In this document: positions 60,265 through 64,000 of the stretch, piece after piece
Layout: each line of letters opens with the position of its first letter
Position numbering within the stretch: the first letter of the stretch is position 1
DNA from: Micromonospora sp. WMMD961
GTDB lineage: Bacteria; Actinomycetota; Actinomycetes; Mycobacteriales; Micromonosporaceae
Reading direction: 5' to 3'
Length of the DNA: 64,000 bases
Assembly: GCF_029626145.1 (NCBI RefSeq)
Contig: NZ_JARUBJ010000002.1
Span: 4,437,501-4,501,500 of the forward strand
Made by a program: the position numbers and the translations under genes
The notes under the pieces: generated by a model
What the model was told of the DNA's origin: nothing
The model's database searches: none
The model's input: only the letters and a program-made list of their open reading frames with translations

Positions 60265-60320
60265 CATCAATCAGATAAGTCTCTTTACTATTCTGCTTGA
60301 CACCTCGTAGGAGTGTGCCG

Positions 60321-61646
60321 ATGCGACCATTCCGCCACCGCCGTCTCACCGCCGTCGTCGCCCTGGCGGCCCTGCTGATCACGGCAGCCCCGCCCACCGC
60401 CGCGAGCGCGGGCGACAACAAGCAGCACCGCGCCGGCTACCACCGGGTCGGCTACTTCACCCAGTGGGGCATCTACGGCCGGGCGTTCCCGGTGAAGAAG
60501 CTCGACACCTCCGGGGCGGCGAGCCGCCTCACCCACCTCAACTACGCCTTCGGCAACGTCAGCGAGGACGGCCGCTGCTACGTGGACGGTGGGCCCGGAG
60601 AGGGCGACGCCTGGGCCGACTACCAGCGCCCCGTTCCGGCCGAGGAGAGCGTGGACGGCGTCGCGGACGCCCCGGGCCAGGCGCTCAACGGCAACTTCAA
60701 CCAGCTCGCCAAGTTGAAGGCCAAGCACCGCGATCTCCAGGTGCTGATCTCGCTCGGCGGCTGGAGCTGGTCGACGTACTTCTCGAACGCCGCCCGCACC
60801 GACGCCTCCCGCAAGGCGTTCGTCGCGTCCTGCATCGACCTGTACCTGAAGGGCAATCTCCCTGGCAGCCCCGGTGCCGGGGCCGGTGTCTTCGACGGCA
60901 TCGACCTCGACTGGGAGTGGCCCGGCTCGGAGGGCGAGCCCGGCAACGTCATCCGCCCGGAGGACCGGGAGAACTTCACCAAACTGCTCGCCGAGTTCCG
61001 CCGGCAACTCGACGCGTACGGACGCACGACCCGTGCCCACCACCCGCTGACCGCGTTCCTGCCGGCCAGCCCCGCCACCATGGACGCCGGCTACGAGGGT
61101 CGCAAGATCTTCAAGTACCTGGACTTCGCCACCGTGCAGGGGTACGACTTCCACGGCGGCTGGGACGCGCGGGCCAACCAGCAGTCGGCGCTCCGTGTCC
61201 CCGCGGGTGCCCCGGACAACCCGGACTTCTCCGTCGAGGTGGCCATCGACGGGTGGATCGACCGTGGCGCGCCCCGCAACAAGCTGGTGCTCGGCATCCC
61301 CTACTACGGTCGCGGCTGGACCGGCATCACCGGCGGCGGCAACGGCCTGTTCCAGCCGGCCACCGGGCCCGCGCCGGCCACCTTCGAGGCCGGGTACGAG
61401 GACTACAAGTTGCTCAAGACCCTGGCCGCTAACGGCTACACAGTGCACCGCGACCTGCGCGCCGGGCACGCCTGGCTGTTCGACGGTACGACGTTGTGGA
61501 CGTACGACGACCCGGCTGTCCTGTTGCAGAAGACGCTCTACATCCGACGGGCCGGTCTGGCCGGTGCGATGATCTGGTCGCTCGACGGCGACGACGACAA
61601 CGCCACGCTGACCAGGACGATCGACCTCGGCCTGACCACCTGGTAG
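60321..61646 (+). CDS. secreted chitinase, glycoside hydrolase family 18
   Basis: 441 residues. ATG at 60321 follows TAGGAG. A signal peptide ends near TAASAG (residue 31). The GH18 barrel has VLISLGGWSWS and the catalytic motif FDGIDLDWEW (191-200) with acid Glu199; later YDFHGGW, GIPYYGRGW and MIWSLDGDDD complete the site. It hydrolyses chitin beta-1,4 bonds. No separate chitin-binding domain is present. A strong terminator follows. Confidence 0.95.
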   Translation: MRPFRHRRLTAVVALAALLITAAPPTAASAGDNKQHRAGYHRVGYFTQWGIYGRAFPVKKLDTSGAASRLTHLNYAFGNVSEDGRCYVDGGPGEGDAWADYQRPVPAEESVDGVADAPGQALNGNFNQLAKLKAKHRDLQVLISLGGWSWSTYFSNAARTDASRKAFVASCIDLYLKGNLPGSPGAGAGVFDGIDLDWEWPGSEGEPGNVIRPEDRENFTKLLAEFRRQLDAYGRTTRAHHPLTAFLPASPATMDAGYEGRKIFKYLDFATVQGYDFHGGWDARANQQSALRVPAGAPDNPDFSVEVAIDGWIDRGAPRNKLVLGIPYYGRGWTGITGGGNGLFQPATGPAPATFEAGYEDYKLLKTLAANGYTVHRDLRAGHAWLFDGTTLWTYDDPAVLLQKTLYIRRAGLAGAMIWSLDGDDDNATLTRTIDLGLTTW

Positions 61647-61662
61647 CCGTACTCCCCTCGAC

Positions 61663-61704
61663 CCGGCCCGTCGTCGACCGATCGTTCGGTCGACGACGGG
61701 CCGG
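61663..61704. terminator. bidirectional terminator between chitinase and caspase-like genes
   Basis: A perfect 18-bp stem (61663-61680 with 61687-61704) and 6-base loop ATCGTT between convergent stops at 61646 and 61712. Confidence 0.9.
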
Positions 61705-61711
61705 CTTCACG

Positions 61712-62914
61712 TCACTGGGTGCTCCAACGATCGCTGTACCGCGGGGCCGGCCTTCCGTCCGGTCGCGTGGGTAGCCGATCCTCGTCCGGGCCGGGCGGGG
61801 TGACCCCGTGCAGCGTGGCCCCCGCGAAGTGCGAGAGGGCGTGCAGGATCTCCGCCCGGCTGTCGAGAATTGTGAGCAGCGGCCCCGCGCCTTGCCACCC
61901 GCCCTGGCTCGACGTCACCTCGGGAACAACGAGCCGTGCCAACAGGAGCACTGCGTAGAGGGCAGCGATTCCGACGGATGCCACGAGCCGTCGCCGTTGC
62001 ACCCGTAGGAGTTCCCGGTGCAGTGGGTGGAACAGCCTCTGCGGTCGGCGAAGTGTGTCGAGCACCGGCCTGGTCGCGGTCGGTGCGGCCAGATTGGCGG
62101 CCGGCGCAACGCCGGGCGTCTCACCCGAGGACTGGTCCTCGGCTGCCGGTGGGGTGCCAGGCCCGGGACGTAACACCAGATCGGCCGCGAGGTCGGTGTT
62201 GCGTTGACGCGGACGGGGCAGGCCCTGGCTGGGCAGGGTCACCGCCAGGTGCCGGTACACGGCGCTCAAGGTGAGGTCGTCCCCGTCGGGATGGCCGTCG
62301 CGCACCGGTGGCCCGTGCCGAAGCAGGCTCAACAGCTCGCCGGTGAACGCCGTGTGCTCCGCGCCGACCGGGGCGATGGCGGCGACGTTGTCGGAGGTGG
62401 CGGTCAGGGTGAACGTCCCCTGGATCTCGCTACGGTCGGCCAGCCCGTTCTCCACGTCGGCGGCGGACATGGTGTTGAGCGCGCGGCCCGCGAAGCAGCA
62501 GTCGAGGATCAAGACCCTGGTACGCGCGGGGCTGTCCCGCATCGCGTCCCGGATCCAGTTGAACGGGATCGCCGTGTACTTCAGCCAGTCCGGTCGGGGG
62601 TTCGTGCCCGACAGCGCGAGAAACAGCTCCCCGTTGTCGTCCAGCAGCCCATGGCCGGCGTAGTAGACCAACAACAGGTCCTCAGCCTCGCCGCAGCGTT
62701 CGGCGATGGTCACGCCTGCCTCGCCCGGATGCGAAAGGTCGAGGAGCTGCGTGCAGCGTTCGCCGGCGACCAGGTCGACCGGCCCGGTGGTGACCAGCCG
62801 GGCCAGCTCGGTCACGTTCGCCCGCACGGCCGGCAGATCCTCCAGCGCCTGTTGGCTGTGCGTGGCGGTGCCGATCAGCAGCGCGGTCGACCTGGTCGGG
62901 TCTGGACGACTCAC
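61712..62914 (-). CDS. caspase-like peptidase (C14) with C-terminal membrane helix
   Basis: 400 residues from GTG 62914 (GTGA overlap with the EACC1-like gene). The caspase fold shows ALLIGTATHS, catalytic His88 in VYYAGHG, and Cys140 in LILDCCFAGRA. A Pro-rich linker (250-285) leads to a membrane helix at about 310-330 (VASVGIAALYAVLLLARLVV) and a ~70-residue tail. In the proposed EACC1 conflict systems such a peptidase is the effector, activated on invasion or damage. Activity and trigger are not shown by the sequence. Confidence 0.87.
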   Translation of the reverse strand: MSRPDPTRSTALLIGTATHSQQALEDLPAVRANVTELARLVTTGPVDLVAGERCTQLLDLSHPGEAGVTIAERCGEAEDLLLVYYAGHGLLDDNGELFLALSGTNPRPDWLKYTAIPFNWIRDAMRDSPARTRVLILDCCFAGRALNTMSAADVENGLADRSEIQGTFTLTATSDNVAAIAPVGAEHTAFTGELLSLLRHGPPVRDGHPDGDDLTLSAVYRHLAVTLPSQGLPRPRQRNTDLAADLVLRPGPGTPPAAEDQSSGETPGVAPAANLAAPTATRPVLDTLRRPQRLFHPLHRELLRVQRRRLVASVGIAALYAVLLLARLVVPEVTSSQGGWQGAGPLLTILDSRAEILHALSHFAGATLHGVTPPGPDEDRLPTRPDGRPAPRYSDRWSTQ

Positions 62915-63327
62915 CTGTCGTTCGTCTCGACCGGCGGTTCGTGCTCGGCCAGAGCGCGGACGGCAGCCTCGATGAGCGCGGTGACCTGGTCCATGTCGCG
63001 AGCCCGGCGGACATCCAACTCGGCCGACGACCCGCCAGGAAGGGTCAGCTTCACCGTCACGTCCTCGCGACGGTGGGTCAGCCAGCCGGCGATCGACTGA
63101 ACCAGCACCATCACCGCGCCGCCACTGCCGACCGCCACCAACAGCACGTCGGTGGCCCCGGCCGACATCTCGTCGGGCCGAGGCGTCGAACCGGGCGCGG
63201 GCGCGGCGGTCACGTGCCCGCGGAGCCGGTCCTCGGCACGCAGCCAGGACGCGAGGGATCGCCGGGCATCGGCAGAGGGCAGATCCGGGTCGACCGAGAG
63301 CGTGATCGTCTCCTGAGAAGCGGGCAC
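62911..63327 (-). CDS. EACC1-like effector-associated small protein
   Basis: 138 residues. A short N-terminal beta part (ETITLSVDPDLPSADARRSLASWL) is followed by a glycine-rich hydrophobic helix (VLLVAVGSGGAVMVLVQSIAGWL, split about 61-83) and a beta segment VTVKLTLPGGSSAELDV. This matches the effector-associated constant component 1 family of actinobacterial ternary conflict systems. GTG at 63327 follows AAGGAG at six bases. Coupled to the caspase-like gene. Proposed role: a constant adaptor between sensor and effector. Confidence 0.75.
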   Translation of the reverse strand: MPASQETITLSVDPDLPSADARRSLASWLRAEDRLRGHVTAAPAPGSTPRPDEMSAGATDVLLVAVGSGGAVMVLVQSIAGWLTHRREDVTVKLTLPGGSSAELDVRRARDMDQVTALIEAAVRALAEHEPPVETNDR

Positions 63328-63950
63328 CGTCTTCTCCTTCCGGCGAAGGCAAACCCCACTTCCTCATCCTGCCAGCCGGTGTCGCCTTCGGGCAGCCCCA
63401 CAGGATGGGCTCGTACACGTACCCGCTGGACTCGTCCGCCGCCGGGTTCACCTTCACCCTGCTCGGCAGACCCGCTAGGTGCTCGGCAAGCGGTGGAGGC
63501 TGGACTTGATCCGCTCTTCCGGGCGTACAACGAAAATGGTCTGCACCTGGTGTGCCAACGCGTTGGAGGACCCGAGACCCGGCGGACGCGTACGTAGCGG
63601 GTCGCCCCTCTCAGCGAGCACTCTGCACCGCCTGGACCCCCGCCAGCTTGCCCCGGGGCCGGCGGCGGAGGCAAAGTTCGGACCCTTTGGAGTTGATGTC
63701 GTTGACGAATCAGGCGGCAGGGCCATCGGTGATTCGTTTGCGACATCAGCTCCGAAGCGACTCAGCGAGTGGTTCGGGGAGCGTGTTCGGGACAGACATC
63801 GACGCTGACGTTCCTTCACCCACGTCTATGCGCTGACAACTGGCCGCCGAATTCGTCCTGGAAGGGCACCAGATACAACGGTGGTGGTGCCGGGACTTCG
63901 ATCATCTGGGACCCAGAGCGTGAACGCTGACGGCCGACCCCGTCGCCGCC
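63328..63950. other. stretch without a convincing gene
   Basis: 623 bases where open frames exist on both strands but none has a ribosome site, recognisable domain or consistent third-position GC. A 34-codon frame at 63404-63508 on the plus strand is possible but unsupported. The sensor part of the neighbouring conflict system was looked for here and not found. Confidence 0.4.
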
Positions 63951-64000
63951 CTACGGCTTGCGGCCGACGCCGCTGTAGCCGGTGCGGGCGACCTCGGGTC
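63951..64000 (-). CDS. possible C-terminal end of a gene cut by the window edge
   Basis: On the minus strand a frame entering from the right edge reads PEVARTGYSGVGRKP and stops at TAG 63951-63953. Codon use is GC-rich in third position. Too short to identify. Confidence 0.35.
   Translation of the reverse strand, partial: PEVARTGYSGVGRKP

Noticed and set aside
63404..63508. 34-codon plus-strand frame as a possible peptide precursor
   Set aside because: No ribosome site, no processing or tailoring genes nearby, and no recognised motif.

Overview
The window is high-GC DNA with frequent GTG starts, GTGA/ATGA stop-start overlaps, many secreted hydrolases, sugar ABC importers without their own ATPase, and an F420-type flavin-binding protein. 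This points to a filamentous actinomycete, most likely Micromonosporaceae (Micromonospora-like); the family assignment is inference from style and gene content. I saw no rRNA, tRNA, CRISPR array, insertion sequence or replication origin.

Left end (1-7.6 kb): a complete oligopeptide-type ABC importer operon (solute-binding lipoprotein, two permeases, two ATPases) runs leftward into an amidohydrolase cut by the window edge. A divergent XRE-cupin regulator shares a compact promoter/operator region with it. Next (7.7-14.5 kb) come mostly secreted proteins: an S15 peptidase, an XRE regulator divergent from a short-chain dehydrogenase, a C39-like peptidase, a DUF1996 protein behind a CebR-like palindrome, and a DUF305-like lipoprotein.

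14.5-26.1 kb is the most striking locus: ten genes on the minus strand, mostly overlapping by 1-4 bases. The order is LacI regulator, two sugar permeases, sugar-binding lipoprotein, two different ADP-ribosylglycohydrolase-family proteins, ribokinase, a large protein fusing a glycoside-hydrolase-like barrel to a formylglycine-generating-enzyme-like domain, a class III CoA-transferase and a CitE-like CoA lyase. I read it as a catabolic pathway for an imported riboside-like compound: the glycosidic bond is cut, ribose is phosphorylated, and an acid moiety is CoA-activated and cleaved. The substrate is unknown. Three LacI-type boxes control the locus.

26-41.5 kb holds an ABC-F protein ending in a 22-bp perfect inverted repeat, an alpha/beta hydrolase divergent from a tannase-family esterase, a TetR regulator divergent from an aldo/keto reductase-SnoaL-quinone oxidoreductase set, a large LuxR-family ATPase regulator, a VOC protein divergent from a DUF308 membrane protein, another alpha/beta hydrolase, a GNAT protein preceded by a 16-codon ORF whose start lies in a hairpin loop, and LtrA. 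A CCAGGG-N5-CCCTGG palindrome occurs three times, in two divergent promoter regions here.

41.7-51 kb is a second sugar locus: a Tat-exported GH43-like protein divergent from LacI-FAD oxidoreductase-binding protein-two permeases, then a GH128-like glucanase and an XRE-like protein. 51-55.7 kb has a subtilisin-like protease, a sugar-nucleotide-epimerase-like dehydrogenase, a Fic pseudogene with an internal deletion, and the F420-type protein. 56-59.2 kb has a small secreted four-cysteine protein followed by an ABC ATPase and two membrane proteins, all with non-ATG starts. 59.3-64 kb has a BASS-type transporter, a GH18 chitinase, and a caspase-like peptidase coupled to an EACC1-like small protein, which is the signature pair of a proposed actinobacterial conflict system.
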